Shown here: positions 20,928 through 28,859 of the stretch, in pieces
Layout: each line of letters opens with the position of its first letter
Numbering within the stretch: position 1 is the first letter of the stretch
Source of the DNA: Antarcticimicrobium sp.
GTDB taxonomy: Bacteria; Pseudomonadota; Alphaproteobacteria; Rhodobacterales; Rhodobacteraceae
DNA: 64,000 nucleotides
Reading direction: 5' to 3'
NCBI RefSeq assembly: GCF_029212575.1
Contig: NZ_JARGPK010000054.1
Span: forward strand, 1-64,000
Made by a program: the position numbers and the translations under genes
Notes under the pieces: model-generated
What the model saw: the letters and a program-made list of their open reading frames with translations, nothing else
What the model was told of the DNA's origin: nothing
Databases searched by the model: none

Positions 20928-20966
20928 GGGCTTTTTCTGGCCGAAAATACTCCCGCCGGAGGCGGA
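20928..20966 (+). repeat. dispersed 3'-end element, best copy B
   Basis: Starting six bases after the pdxA stop, the element reads GGGCTTTTTCTGGCCG and then AAAATACTCCCGCCGG plus AGGCGG. The last part can form CCGCC-GGA-GGCGG. The same T-tract, CTGGC and AAATACTC order recurs at 40827 (minus) and 42785, and in degenerate form at 11. Confidence 0.75.
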
Positions 20967-20979
20967 AAATCCTTGTCCC

Positions 20980-20999
20980 GGACCAGAGGATTCTGGTCC
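20980..20999 (+). other. hairpin in the rsmA 5' region
   Basis: GGACCAGA (20980-20987) pairs perfectly with TCTGGTCC (20992-20999) across a four-base loop. No T-tract follows, so it is not a classical terminator. It lies 32 bases before the rsmA start and could limit read-through from pdxA or stabilise the rsmA message. Confidence 0.5.
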
Positions 21000-21031
21000 T
21001 CCGGCGCGGAGACTTGCGGTGAAAGGACACG

Positions 21032-21874
21032 ATGAGCGCCATCGACCCCCTCCCGCCGCTGCGCGCGGTGATCGCCAGTCACGGCCTCTCGGCGCGCAAA
21101 TCGCTGGGCCAGAACTTCCTGCTGGACCTCAACCTCACCGCCAAGATCGCGCGGCAGGCGGGCGACCTCAGCCAATGCGACGTGCTCGAGATCGGCCCCG
21201 GCCCCGGCGGGCTGACCCGGGGCCTTCTGGCCGAGGGCGCGCGCAGGGTGCTGGCCATCGAAAAGGACACCCGCTGTCTCCCCGCGCTGGAGGAGATCGC
21301 CGCGGCCTATCCCGGCCGGTTGCAGATCATCAACGGCGATGCGCTCCAGCTCGATCCGCTGGCGCATCTCACGCCCCCCATTCGCGTCGCCGCCAACCTG
21401 CCCTACAACATCGGGACCGAGCTTCTGGTGCGCTGGCTCACGCCCGCCGACTGGCCGCCGTTCTGGCAAAGCCTGACCCTGATGTTCCAGCGCGAGGTGG
21501 CCGAGCGGATCGTCGCCGCGCCCGGCTCCAAGGCCTACGGGCGACTGGCGATCCTGGCGCAATGGCGCAGCACCGCCCGCATCGTGATGTCCCTGCCGCC
21601 CGAGGCCTTCACCCCGCCACCCAAGGTCTCCAGCGCCGTGGTGCATCTCGAGGCCCTGCCAGAGCCGCGCTTTCCGGCCGATCCGGCGGTGCTGTCGCGG
21701 GTCGTCGCCGCCGCCTTCAACCAGCGCCGCAAGATGCTGCGCGCCGCGCTCAAGGGGCAGGCCCCGGATATCGAGGACCGGCTCATCGCCGCCGGCATCG
21801 CCCCCACCGAACGCGCCGAACAGGTCGGGCTCGAGCAGTTCTGCGCCCTCGCCCGGACGCTTGCCCGCCCCTGA
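21032..21874 (+). CDS. rsmA: 16S rRNA (adenine(1518)-N(6)/adenine(1519)-N(6))-dimethyltransferase
   Basis: A 280-residue enzyme (KsgA) that dimethylates two adjacent adenines in helix 45 of 16S rRNA. Motifs are LGQNFLLD at the start, the SAM-binding [13 protein letters not shown], and the catalytic NLPYN. GAAAGGA precedes the ATG. Its last 24 codons or so recur as a fossil copy at 23523-23597, a sign of the RTX duplication immediately downstream. Confidence 0.97.
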   Translation: MSAIDPLPPLRAVIASHGLSARKSLGQNFLLDLNLTAKIARQAGDLSQCDVLEIGPGPGGLTRGLLAEGARRVLAIEKDTRCLPALEEIAAAYPGRLQIINGDALQLDPLAHLTPPIRVAANLPYNIGTELLVRWLTPADWPPFWQSLTLMFQREVAERIVAAPGSKAYGRLAILAQWRSTARIVMSLPPEAFTPPPKVSSAVVHLEALPEPRFPADPAVLSRVVAAAFNQRRKMLRAALKGQAPDIEDRLIAAGIAPTERAEQVGLEQFCALARTLARP

Positions 21875-21884
21875 CCGGGGCCCG

Positions 21885-21964
21885 GATTATGAAAAAAAAC
21901 CGCTTTGGTGTATCGTGCCGCATTGTTGGGGGTCGATGTGTGGCCTCTTTTTCAGGGGGGCACC
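21885..21964 (+). promoter_or_regulatory. leader of RTX gene A, conserved in copy B
   Basis: This 80-base leader and its counterpart at 23608-23687 share GGATTATGAAAAAAA, CTTTGGTGTATCGTGCCGC and GATGTGTGGCCTC. A weak promoter can be drawn as TTGCCC in the rsmA tail and GATTAT 18 bases later. Two-base indels between the copies break any shared small reading frame, which favours a promoter or untranslated-leader role over a peptide. Confidence 0.4.
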
Positions 21965-23431
21965 ATGATTATCATTCACGAACTGAATCTGCGCGGATCC
22001 CCCTTCCAGTGGGTCTTTGCCTCCAGCCTCAGCAAGATCGACATCGATCTGGTCGTTTCTGACAGTCCCGACAGCCTCTCCTTCCCGGATCCGGACGCTG
22101 GCCTGGTTTTCACTTTGCACGGCAGCGGGTTGAGCGTCGGGCCGGACGGTCCGTTCAACGGTACCGCCAACCGGCTCGTGATCACGAGCCTTGGCTCACC
22201 GGGCGATTCTGTTGACGTCACCCTGCCCACCGAGACCGCGTTCGCCGATCTGGTGACCACTGCGCGGGACGTGCCGCCCCGGGGTACGATCAGGGATCTT
22301 GCGGACTTCAACCGCGTGCTGATGCCCGACGATTCGCCCTTTCCCGACCTGAATTTCACCGGCGGCAGCGGCCCCAACGTGGCACTGGGGTTCGGTGGCA
22401 ATGACGTCTTCGACCTCGGCGGCGGGCGCGACACGGTGTTCATCACCCCCGGCAATGACCATATCGACGGCGGCCCCGGCAAGGACACGGTCAGCGGGGA
22501 ATTCTCCGACACGCCCATGGACATGGACCTGGACGGCGCAACGATCGTGTTTGGTGGGTTCGTCGTCACGATAAAAAGCGTCGAGAATGCCGATGGCTCG
22601 AGCTACAACGACGTCATCTTTGGAAACAAGGTCGGCAACGTTTTCAGGGGCCACGAAGGCGACGACACCCTCAACGGTCGCGCCGGAAACGACACCATCG
22701 ACGGTGGCGGCGGAAACGACACCATCAGCGGTGGCGGCGGCAACGACACCATCAGAGGTGGCTCCGGGGACGACACCCTCAAGGGCGGCAAAGGCAACGA
22801 CCGGATCGAAGGCGGAGATGGCGATGACACGATCCACGGTGAGGGCGCCGTGAACGTGATCTTTGGTGGTCCCGGCAAGGATTCGATCTATGCCAGCAAC
22901 AAGGGCGGCATGGTGAAAGGCGGCAGCGGCCCGGACCTGATCGTCGGCGGGTTTGGAAAAGATGACCTGTTCGGTGGCTCCGGCCCGGATGAAATCGTCG
23001 GCGGTGCCGGGAACGACAAGATCGATGGAGGCAGCGGCAACGACAAGCTGAGCGGCGGTCGCGGAAAGGACACCGTCAGTGGCGGCACAGGAAAGGACAA
23101 GATCGACGGCGGCGCCGGCGACGATACCCTGAAAGGCGGCTCCGGCAACGACAGTCTGGAGGGGGGAGAGGGTGATGACACGCTGTTCGGGGGCGCGGGG
23201 CGCGACACCCTGGTGTTCCGCGCCAGCACCCCGGGCCGGACCGAGGGCGACGATACCGTCCTCGGTTACCAGCCGGGCAAAGACACGATCACCATCGTCG
23301 AAGGGGCGTCGGACGAGGTGCACGTGACGACGAGGGGCGGCAACACGATCATCGACTACGGCAACGGCACGATCACCATCGAGGATCAGATCCTGACGCG
23401 GGACCAGATCACCTTCGAGTACGACCTGTAG
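21965..23431 (+). CDS. RTX calcium-binding protein A
   Basis: A 488-residue protein predicted to leave the cell by type I secretion. Residues 1 to about 130 form an N-terminal region of unknown function without a signal peptide. Then come about 20 glycine/aspartate nonapeptides of the GGxGNDxI type (for example GGGGNDTISGGGGNDTI), which fold as a calcium-binding beta roll. The last 75 or so residues, from LVFRAS to ITFEYDL, look like the RTX C-terminal secretion region. I start at the ATG at 21965, preceded by AGGGGGG. No catalytic domain is visible and no type I exporter genes are nearby. It is a tandem paralogue of the next gene. Confidence 0.85.
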   Translation: MIIIHELNLRGSPFQWVFASSLSKIDIDLVVSDSPDSLSFPDPDAGLVFTLHGSGLSVGPDGPFNGTANRLVITSLGSPGDSVDVTLPTETAFADLVTTARDVPPRGTIRDLADFNRVLMPDDSPFPDLNFTGGSGPNVALGFGGNDVFDLGGGRDTVFITPGNDHIDGGPGKDTVSGEFSDTPMDMDLDGATIVFGGFVVTIKSVENADGSSYNDVIFGNKVGNVFRGHEGDDTLNGRAGNDTIDGGGGNDTISGGGGNDTIRGGSGDDTLKGGKGNDRIEGGDGDDTIHGEGAVNVIFGGPGKDSIYASNKGGMVKGGSGPDLIVGGFGKDDLFGGSGPDEIVGGAGNDKIDGGSGNDKLSGGRGKDTVSGGTGKDKIDGGAGDDTLKGGSGNDSLEGGEGDDTLFGGAGRDTLVFRASTPGRTEGDDTVLGYQPGKDTITIVEGASDEVHVTTRGGNTIIDYGNGTITIEDQILTRDQITFEYDL

Positions 23432-23437
23432 CGCGCC

Positions 23438-23471
23438 AAAAGGGCCAGTGCGGTGTCCCGCCCGGCCCCTT
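23438..23471 (+). terminator. intrinsic terminator after RTX gene A
   Basis: AAAAGGGCC (23438-23446) faces GGCCCCT (23464-23470) with an internal GCGG/CCGC pairing. It is the duplicated counterpart of the better-preserved terminator at 25277. Confidence 0.6.
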
Positions 23472-23506
23472 GTGTCACATCGATCCGTTACGCCCAGCTG
23501 CGATCG

Positions 23507-23528
23507 CTCGGCGGCGGCGTTGGCCCCG
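23507..23528 (-). pseudogene. 22-base fossil of the DUF4167 gene 3' end
   Basis: These 22 bases are identical to 25350-25371, which encode the last codons of the DUF4167 gene on the minus strand. The real stop codon is altered here (TCG in place of TCA). The fragment ends at the duplication junction with the rsmA fossil. Confidence 0.8.
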
Positions 23529-23597
23529 TCCGAACGTGCCGAACAGGTCGGGCTCGAGCCGTTCTGCGCCCTCGCCCGGACACTTGCCCACCCCTGA
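23523..23597 (+). pseudogene. fossil copy of the rsmA 3' end
   Basis: The frame still reads [20 protein letters not shown] and then LAHP before a stop, against [20 protein letters not shown] and LARP in rsmA. Over 114 bases (23531-23644 against 21808-21921, offset 1,723) I count 8 mismatches and no net length change. It has no start codon and cannot encode a functional methyltransferase; it was carried along when the RTX unit duplicated. Confidence 0.9.
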
Positions 23598-23687
23598 CGG
23601 GGGCGCGGATTATGAAAAAAACCGGCTTTGGTGTATCGTGCCGCCTTGTGGGGCCGATGTGTGGCCTCCGTTTTTTCTGAGGTTACC

Positions 23688-25265
23688 ATGATCGTTCTCG
23701 CGCGACTGCTCGAACAACAGTTCCCTTTTCAATCGGTTTTAGTTGCGGCTATGTCGCGTATAGACCTTGCCCTGATCGTCTCGGACAACCCCGACATCCT
23801 TGCCTTCAAGGATGGGGACTTCGATCTGTCTTTCACCTTGTACGGCAGCAGGTTGAGCGCCGGGCCGGACGATGTATTCTCCGGCACCGCCGACCGGATC
23901 GTCATCAGCAACCCCGACACCCCGGGCGAGACCGTCGACATCACCCTGCCAACAGCAACCCCGCTCCAGGATCTCGTGGACACCGCACGCGCCGTTCCGC
24001 CGCCGTACTCGCCCGGCGATCTGGATGACTTCAACCGCGTGCTGATGCCCGACGATTCGCCCTTTCCCGACCTGTTCTTTACCGGCGGCGATGGGCCCGA
24101 CGTGGCGCTGGGCTTTGGTGGCAACGACGTGTTCGCCCTCGGCGGCGGGCGCGACACCGCGCTCCTGACCCCGGGCAACGACAGTATCGACGGCGGCCCC
24201 GGCAAGGACACGGTCAGCGGTGAATTCTACGATGGGCCGTTGGTCATCGATCTCCGCGGCAAGGCCGTTTCCGGGAAAGAGGTCGATGCCCTGCTGAACA
24301 GCATCGAGAATGCCACCGGCTCCGCCTTCGACGACACCATCAAGGGCAACGCAAAGGCCAACGTCATCAAGGGCGGCGACGGCGACGATACGCTGACCGG
24401 CGGCAAGAAGGGCCGAAACGTGATCGACGGCGGTGACGGAATTGACGTGATAGAAGGCGGCGCCGGAAACGACCGGATCGACGGCGGCAACGGCAACGAC
24501 GAAATCGACGGCGGCGGTGGAGACGATCGCATCAAAGGCGGCGACGGCGATGACGTCATCAAGGGCGGCGGCGGCCGGGACCGCATCGAAGGTGGCGACG
24601 GCGATGACTCAATCCGTGGCCAAGGCGGGCCAAACACGATCCTGGGCGGCTCCGGAGAAGATTTTATCGTCGCCGGCAACCAAGGTGACCAGATCAATGG
24701 CGGCAAAGGCCAGGACTTAATCCAGGGCGGAAATGGAAACGACAGGCTGTTCGGTGGATCCGGCCTGGACGTGATCAGAGGATCGAACGGCGACGATTTC
24801 ATCGACGGCGGCAGCCACACCGACACCCTCGCGGGCGACGACGGCGACGACACCATCCTGGGCGGAAAGGGCCGGGATCGGATCGACGGCGGCGCGGGCG
24901 ATGACACGATCGAGGGCGGTAGCGGAGGCGACCGGATCAAGGGCGGCGACGGCAATGACACGATCGAGGGCGGCGCGGGATCTGACTTAATCGACGGCGG
25001 CCTGGGTGATGACGTCCTGAATGGCGGACGCGGGTCCGACACCTTCTTCTTCCGGACCTATCCCGATGAACGGTCCGATGGCGCGGACCGCATCGTCGCC
25101 TTTGAGGCCGCAATGGACACGATCAGGATTTTCGGCATCGGCGACAGTCGCGACATCACGGTGACGAATACCGGTGGCGACACGGTGATCGATTATGGCC
25201 ACGGCACGATCACCATCGAGGATCAGACCTTGTCCCGCGACGACATCGCCTTGGTATTCACCTAA
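23688..25265 (+). CDS. RTX calcium-binding protein B
   Basis: A 525-residue paralogue of the preceding protein. The N-terminal region (1 to about 133) aligns with protein A without gaps but only about half of the residues agree; the block DFNRVLMPDDSPFPDL is identical in both. A longer run of GGxGxD repeats follows, with variants such as GGGGRDRIEGGDGDDSI. The C-terminal secretion-like region ends TLSRDDIALVFT. GAGGTT precedes the ATG at 23688; an upstream TTG reading is less likely. Host role is unknown; calcium-dependent surface, adhesive or biofilm functions are common among such proteins. Confidence 0.85.
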   Translation: MIVLARLLEQQFPFQSVLVAAMSRIDLALIVSDNPDILAFKDGDFDLSFTLYGSRLSAGPDDVFSGTADRIVISNPDTPGETVDITLPTATPLQDLVDTARAVPPPYSPGDLDDFNRVLMPDDSPFPDLFFTGGDGPDVALGFGGNDVFALGGGRDTALLTPGNDSIDGGPGKDTVSGEFYDGPLVIDLRGKAVSGKEVDALLNSIENATGSAFDDTIKGNAKANVIKGGDGDDTLTGGKKGRNVIDGGDGIDVIEGGAGNDRIDGGNGNDEIDGGGGDDRIKGGDGDDVIKGGGGRDRIEGGDGDDSIRGQGGPNTILGGSGEDFIVAGNQGDQINGGKGQDLIQGGNGNDRLFGGSGLDVIRGSNGDDFIDGGSHTDTLAGDDGDDTILGGKGRDRIDGGAGDDTIEGGSGGDRIKGGDGNDTIEGGAGSDLIDGGLGDDVLNGGRGSDTFFFRTYPDERSDGADRIVAFEAAMDTIRIFGIGDSRDITVTNTGGDTVIDYGHGTITIEDQTLSRDDIALVFT

Positions 25266-25276
25266 CAACACACAAT

Positions 25277-25309
25277 AAGGGCCGGCGCGGTCACCCCGCC
25301 CGGCCCTTT
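25277..25309 (+). terminator. intrinsic terminator after RTX gene B
   Basis: AAGGGCCG (25277-25284) pairs with CGGCCCTT (25301-25308), with further pairing inside (GCGGT/ACCCCGC), followed by TTGGTTT. It separates the RTX gene from the convergent DUF4167 gene. Confidence 0.75.
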
Positions 25310-25346
25310 GGTTTCGTCCGATTGCGCGCAGATCACTCGGCGCTGA

Positions 25347-25976
25347 TCACTCGGCGGCGGCGTTGGCCCCGCCCGCATCGCCGGGGGTCTCACCGCCCGG
25401 TGCCTCGGATTTCGCCTCCGGCTTCGCGTCACTCTTGGAGTCGGCTTCTTCCGATGCGCCGTCCTTGGGCTTGGCCGCGGGCTTGCGCGCGCGCGGCTTG
25501 CGTGTGGGGGGCTTCTTCGGCTTGCTTTCCGGGGTCTCGACCAGCCCGCTCTCGCCCTCGCCGTCCGACCCGCCCAGGTCCATAACGTCGGGCTGCGGCG
25601 CTGCGGCCGGGTCCGGCGCACCGGGCTCCCGCTCCTGACGCTGTTGGGCACGCTCGCGCTCGCGGTCGCGCTCGGCCTGGCGTTCGCGGTTCTGCCGCTC
25701 CTGCTCGTCGCGGCGCGCGTCCTGCTCGCGCTGGGCCTCGCTCAGCATGCGCAGGTAATGCTCCGCGTGCTGTTGAAAGTTCTCGGTCGCCACGCGGTCG
25801 TTGCCGAGTTGCGCATCGCGCGCCAGCTGGTTGTATTTATCTATGATCTGCTGCGGCGTGCCGCGCACCTTTCCTTCGGGACCGGAACTGTCAAACACGC
25901 GGTTGACGATGTTTCCACCAGAAGAGGGACGGTTGCGGTTCGACTTCGACCGCGAACGGGATTTGGACGATCTCAT
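25347..25976 (-). CDS. DUF4167 domain-containing protein
   Basis: A 209-residue cytosolic protein. The N-terminus is very basic (MRSSKSRSRSKSNRNRPSSGG), then comes the conserved DUF4167 core with KVRGTPQQIIDKYNQLARDA and ENFQQHAEHYLRML (about 35-80). The remainder is low-complexity, charged, coiled-coil-prone and Pro/Lys/Glu rich. It follows prmC and prfA on the same strand, the usual alphaproteobacterial order. A role in ribosome or RNA metabolism is suggested by context only. Its 3' end was duplicated with the RTX unit (see 23507). Confidence 0.88.
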   Translation of the reverse strand: MRSSKSRSRSKSNRNRPSSGGNIVNRVFDSSGPEGKVRGTPQQIIDKYNQLARDAQLGNDRVATENFQQHAEHYLRMLSEAQREQDARRDEQERQNRERQAERDRERERAQQRQEREPGAPDPAAAPQPDVMDLGGSDGEGESGLVETPESKPKKPPTRKPRARKPAAKPKDGASEEADSKSDAKPEAKSEAPGGETPGDAGGANAAAE

Positions 25977-26154
25977 TTTATCTTACGTCAGCCTTGTCTT
26001 CACTGTCGTATGATCCGGGTGCGCCTCATGCGCTGCAAACAGTGGCCAGATCTGCGACTTCGGGGGCTTTGTGTTGCACAGAAGCTGCGACAGCCTCTGT
26101 CGGGGCAACAATTGCGAATAAACATGTCCTGCGGGCCCACACAAGGGGGGGGAA

Positions 26155-26178
26155 GGCAAAAAACCGGCTTTTTGTGCC
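26155..26178 (-). terminator. possible weak terminator downstream of prmC
   Basis: GGCAAAAAACCGG and CTTTTTGTGCC form an imperfect hairpin with a two-base bulge and A/T tracts. It is the only structure I see in the 246-base gap between prmC and the DUF4167 gene. Confidence 0.35.
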
Positions 26179-26222
26179 TCTGCCGCGCCTTTTCCACCGA
26201 TGCCGTTGCCCATTTGCCGCCG

Positions 26223-27065
26223 TTAACGCAACCAGGCGCAAACCACGCGGTCGCGCCCGTCGAGGTCCTGCACAACGCCGGTATCGCTCAGCCCGGCCGC
26301 CGTGAGGATCGCGGCCACCGCTTCGGCCTGGGTCGGGCCGATCTCGACCAGCAGCCGCCCGCCGGGCTCCAGATGCCCGGCCACATGCGCCGCGATCGCC
26401 CGATAGGCGCCCAGCCCGTCACCGCCGTCGGTCAGCGCCAGCGCGGGTTCGTGCCGGCGCACCTCGTCGGCCAGCCCCGCCATCTCGCCCGCCGCGATAT
26501 AGGGCGGGTTCGACACGATCAGGTCGAACCGCCCGGCGACGTTGGAAAACCAGTCCGACTGCTCGATCTCGGCGCGCGCCTGCACCCGGTGCAGCACCGC
26601 GTTGGCGCTGGCCTGCAGGCAGGCCGCCTCGCTGATATCCACGCCCAGCCCGGTGGCCTCGGACCGCTCGGCCAGCAGCGTCACCAGGATGCAGCCCGAA
26701 CCGACGCCCAGATCCAGCACCCGTGAAAAGGGGTCCGCCAGCGCCGCCTCGATCAGCGTCTCGGTTTCCGGTCGCGGATCCAGCACATCGCCCGACACCT
26801 TGAAGCGGCGTCCGTAGAATTCCCGCTCCCCCACCAGATGCGACACCGGCACCCGGATCGCGCGAAGGGAAATCAGCTGCTCGTACCGTTCGGCGATCTC
26901 CGGCTCCAGGTCCTCCGGCGCGATCAGCGTCACCCGAGCCGCCTCGATCCGCGCCGCATGGGCCAGCAGCACCCGCGCATCCCGCGCCGGATCGTCCACC
27001 CCCGCCGCGCGCAGCCGGGCGGCGGCCGCCGCCATCGCCTGCGCCGCTGTCTGGCCGCCGCTCAT
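26223..27065 (-). CDS. prmC: peptide chain release factor N(5)-glutamine methyltransferase
   Basis: A 280-residue SAM-dependent enzyme (HemK) that methylates the Gln of the GGQ motif in release factors. The catalytic motif is SNPPYI, the SAM motif is [13 protein letters not shown], and an N-terminal substrate-binding helical region precedes them. Its start overlaps the prfA stop by ATGA, so enzyme and substrate are co-translated. Confidence 0.96.
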   Translation of the reverse strand: MSGGQTAAQAMAAAAARLRAAGVDDPARDARVLLAHAARIEAARVTLIAPEDLEPEIAERYEQLISLRAIRVPVSHLVGEREFYGRRFKVSGDVLDPRPETETLIEAALADPFSRVLDLGVGSGCILVTLLAERSEATGLGVDISEAACLQASANAVLHRVQARAEIEQSDWFSNVAGRFDLIVSNPPYIAAGEMAGLADEVRRHEPALALTDGGDGLGAYRAIAAHVAGHLEPGGRLLVEIGPTQAEAVAAILTAAGLSDTGVVQDLDGRDRVVCAWLR

Positions 27066-28114
27066 TGCCCCATCTCGGCCAGCATGCGGGCCTGATCGTC
27101 GGCGGTCAGCGCATCGATCGCCTCGTCCAGATCGCCCTGCATCACCTGCTCCAGCTTGTAGAGCGTCAGGTTGATGCGGTGATCGGTCATCCGCCCCTGC
27201 GGAAAGTTGTAGGTGCGGATACGCTCGCTGCGATCACCCGAGCCGACCTGGCTCTTGCGTGCCTCTGAGCGCGCGTCATGCGCCCTCTGCCGCTCCATGT
27301 CGTAAAGCCGCGTGCGCAGCACATCCATCGCGATCTCGCGGTTGCGGTGCTGCGATTTCTCCGAGCTCGTCACCACGATTCCGCTGGGGATATGGGTGAT
27401 CCGCACCGCCGAATCCGTGGTGTTCACATGCTGCCCGCCGGCGCCGGAACTGCGCATGGTGTCGATGCGGATGTCGTTCGCGTCGATCTTGATGTCCACG
27501 TCCTGCGCCTCGGGCAGGACCGCCACCGTCGCCGCCGAGGTATGGATGCGCCCGCCGCTCTCGGTGCTGGGCACCCGCTGCACCCGGTGCACGCCGGATT
27601 CGTATTTCAGCCGGGCAAAGACATTCTCGCCGCCGATCCGGATCACCGCCTCCTTGACGCCGCCCAGTTCGGTCTCCTGCAGTTCGATCACCTCCCAGCG
27701 CCAGCCGCGCGCCTCGGCATAGCGCTGGTACATCCGCAGCAGGTCGGCCGCGAACAGCGCCGCCTCGTCGCCTCCCGTCCCCGGCCGGATCTCCAGCATG
27801 GCCGAGCGGGTGTCGGCCTCGTCGCGCGGCAGCAGCGCCAGCCGCAACGCGTGCTCGGCCTCCGGCAGGCGCGCCTTCAGGACCGGGATCTCCTCCTCGG
27901 CCAGTTCACGCAGGTCGGGATCGGCCCGCATCGCCTCGGCCCCGGCCAACTCATCGCGCAGGCGGCGCCAGCCGGCGATCTTCTCCACCACCGGTTTCAG
28001 ATCGGAATACTCCTTGGCCAGCGCGGCGATTTCGCCGCCGGCGGCACCGGCCATCGCGGCTTCAAGGTACTCAAACCTTTGGGTGATCTGTTCTAGTCGT
28101 TCTTCGGGGACCAT
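27062..28114 (-). CDS. prfA: peptide chain release factor 1
   Basis: A 350-residue RF1 that terminates translation at UAA and UAG. The GGQ loop is [18 protein letters not shown], and the anticodon-like region contains the PxT-type segment [17 protein letters not shown] start at [14 protein letters not shown] (28114) because AAGGA lies upstream at usable spacing; an ATG six codons earlier (28132) has no ribosome site. It is followed by prmC with a four-base overlap. Confidence 0.95.
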   Translation of the reverse strand: MVPEERLEQITQRFEYLEAAMAGAAGGEIAALAKEYSDLKPVVEKIAGWRRLRDELAGAEAMRADPDLRELAEEEIPVLKARLPEAEHALRLALLPRDEADTRSAMLEIRPGTGGDEAALFAADLLRMYQRYAEARGWRWEVIELQETELGGVKEAVIRIGGENVFARLKYESGVHRVQRVPSTESGGRIHTSAATVAVLPEAQDVDIKIDANDIRIDTMRSSGAGGQHVNTTDSAVRITHIPSGIVVTSSEKSQHRNREIAMDVLRTRLYDMERQRAHDARSEARKSQVGSGDRSERIRTYNFPQGRMTDHRINLTLYKLEQVMQGDLDEAIDALTADDQARMLAEMGQ

Positions 28115-28198
28115 CCGCGCGGTGTCCTTCATCCCGGGGCTTTGGTCAAGAGGAATGCCATGCTAGGCTGGGTGTCACAGAACGTTCGGAGCCGCCCA

Positions 28199-28498
28199 AT
28201 GACCCGTCTCACCCTGCTTTTCGCCCCGCTCCTTGCCCTTGTCGCCGGTCCGGTCGCGGCCGATGTCATCGCCCCCGATGGATCGGTACGCGATTGCTAC
28301 TGTACCGACAGCGGCGGCGGCAGGATCGAACTGGGTGAAACCATCTGCCTTCACGTCGACGGGCGCATGTTCATGGCGCAATGCCAGATGTCGCTCAATG
28401 TCCCGATGTGGCGCGAGGTGCAGGAGGGCTGCCTGTCATCGCGCCTGCAATCGCCCAAGCCACCCCTCGACGCGGGCCCGGTTCACCCCAAGATCTGA
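28199..28498 (+). CDS. small exported cysteine-rich protein
   Basis: A 99-residue protein with a clear signal peptide (MTRLTLLFAPLLALVAGPVAA). The mature part has five Cys residues (DCYCTD, TICLH, AQCQM, EGCLS), which suggests a disulfide-stabilised periplasmic domain. I prefer the ATG at 28199 because the signal peptide starts there. Its last 63 bases overlap the 3' end of the convergent DUF1499 gene. No family function is recognised. Confidence 0.6.
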   Translation: MTRLTLLFAPLLALVAGPVAADVIAPDGSVRDCYCTDSGGGRIELGETICLHVDGRMFMAQCQMSLNVPMWREVQEGCLSSRLQSPKPPLDAGPVHPKI

Positions 28499-28852
28499 GC
28501 GCCCGAAGCGCGACCGGGCATGGAGCTCCAGCGTTCCGTTCACCTTCTGAACAGTGGTGTAATCAGGAAACCCCATCACCCGGCTGCGGGTGACATAAGT
28601 GATCATGCCGTCGTCCAGCGATCCTGCCAGAACCCGCGTGCGCGGCGTCGCCTGGACGATCGCGTCCAGCCGCACCAGCCCCTCCGGCCCTGCCGGTAGC
28701 CGCCGCTTCACCCCCGATTTGAAGGTCTTGTTGCTGTTCACATCTGGCGGGCGGTGCCACCGCGCCGGATTGCTGGGGGCCAGCCGGACATACGCCAGCC
28801 CCGCCACCGCCACGGCCAGAACCGCCCAAAGCACCACCATCATCCGCCCCAT
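28436..28852 (-). CDS. DUF1499 domain-containing protein
   Basis: A 138-residue protein with one N-terminal membrane segment (MMVVLWAVLAVAVAGLAYVRL) and a DUF1499 domain after it (PPDVNSNKT, ITYVTRSRVMGFPDYTTVQ, LELHARSRFGRSDLGVNRARV). The domain function is unknown. It starts seven bases after the agmatinase stop, so it is probably the third gene of that operon. Its 3' end overlaps a convergent gene by 63 bases. Confidence 0.85.
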   Translation of the reverse strand: MGRMMVVLWAVLAVAVAGLAYVRLAPSNPARWHRPPDVNSNKTFKSGVKRRLPAGPEGLVRLDAIVQATPRTRVLAGSLDDGMITYVTRSRVMGFPDYTTVQKVNGTLELHARSRFGRSDLGVNRARVEGWLGRLQAR

Positions 28853-28859
28853 CCCCGGC

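Noticed and set aside
21889-23679. A short leader peptide (starting MKK, 22 codons in copy B) before each RTX gene.
   Set aside because: A two-base indel between the copies puts the two frames out of register; copy A does not stop before the RTX start. Conservation fits a promoter or leader better.
22650-25030. Dense short tandem repeats that could be mistaken for a CRISPR array or minisatellite.
   Set aside because: The periodicity is 27 bases and encodes GGxGxDxx nonapeptides of the RTX beta roll; units vary by synonymous changes and there are no spacers.
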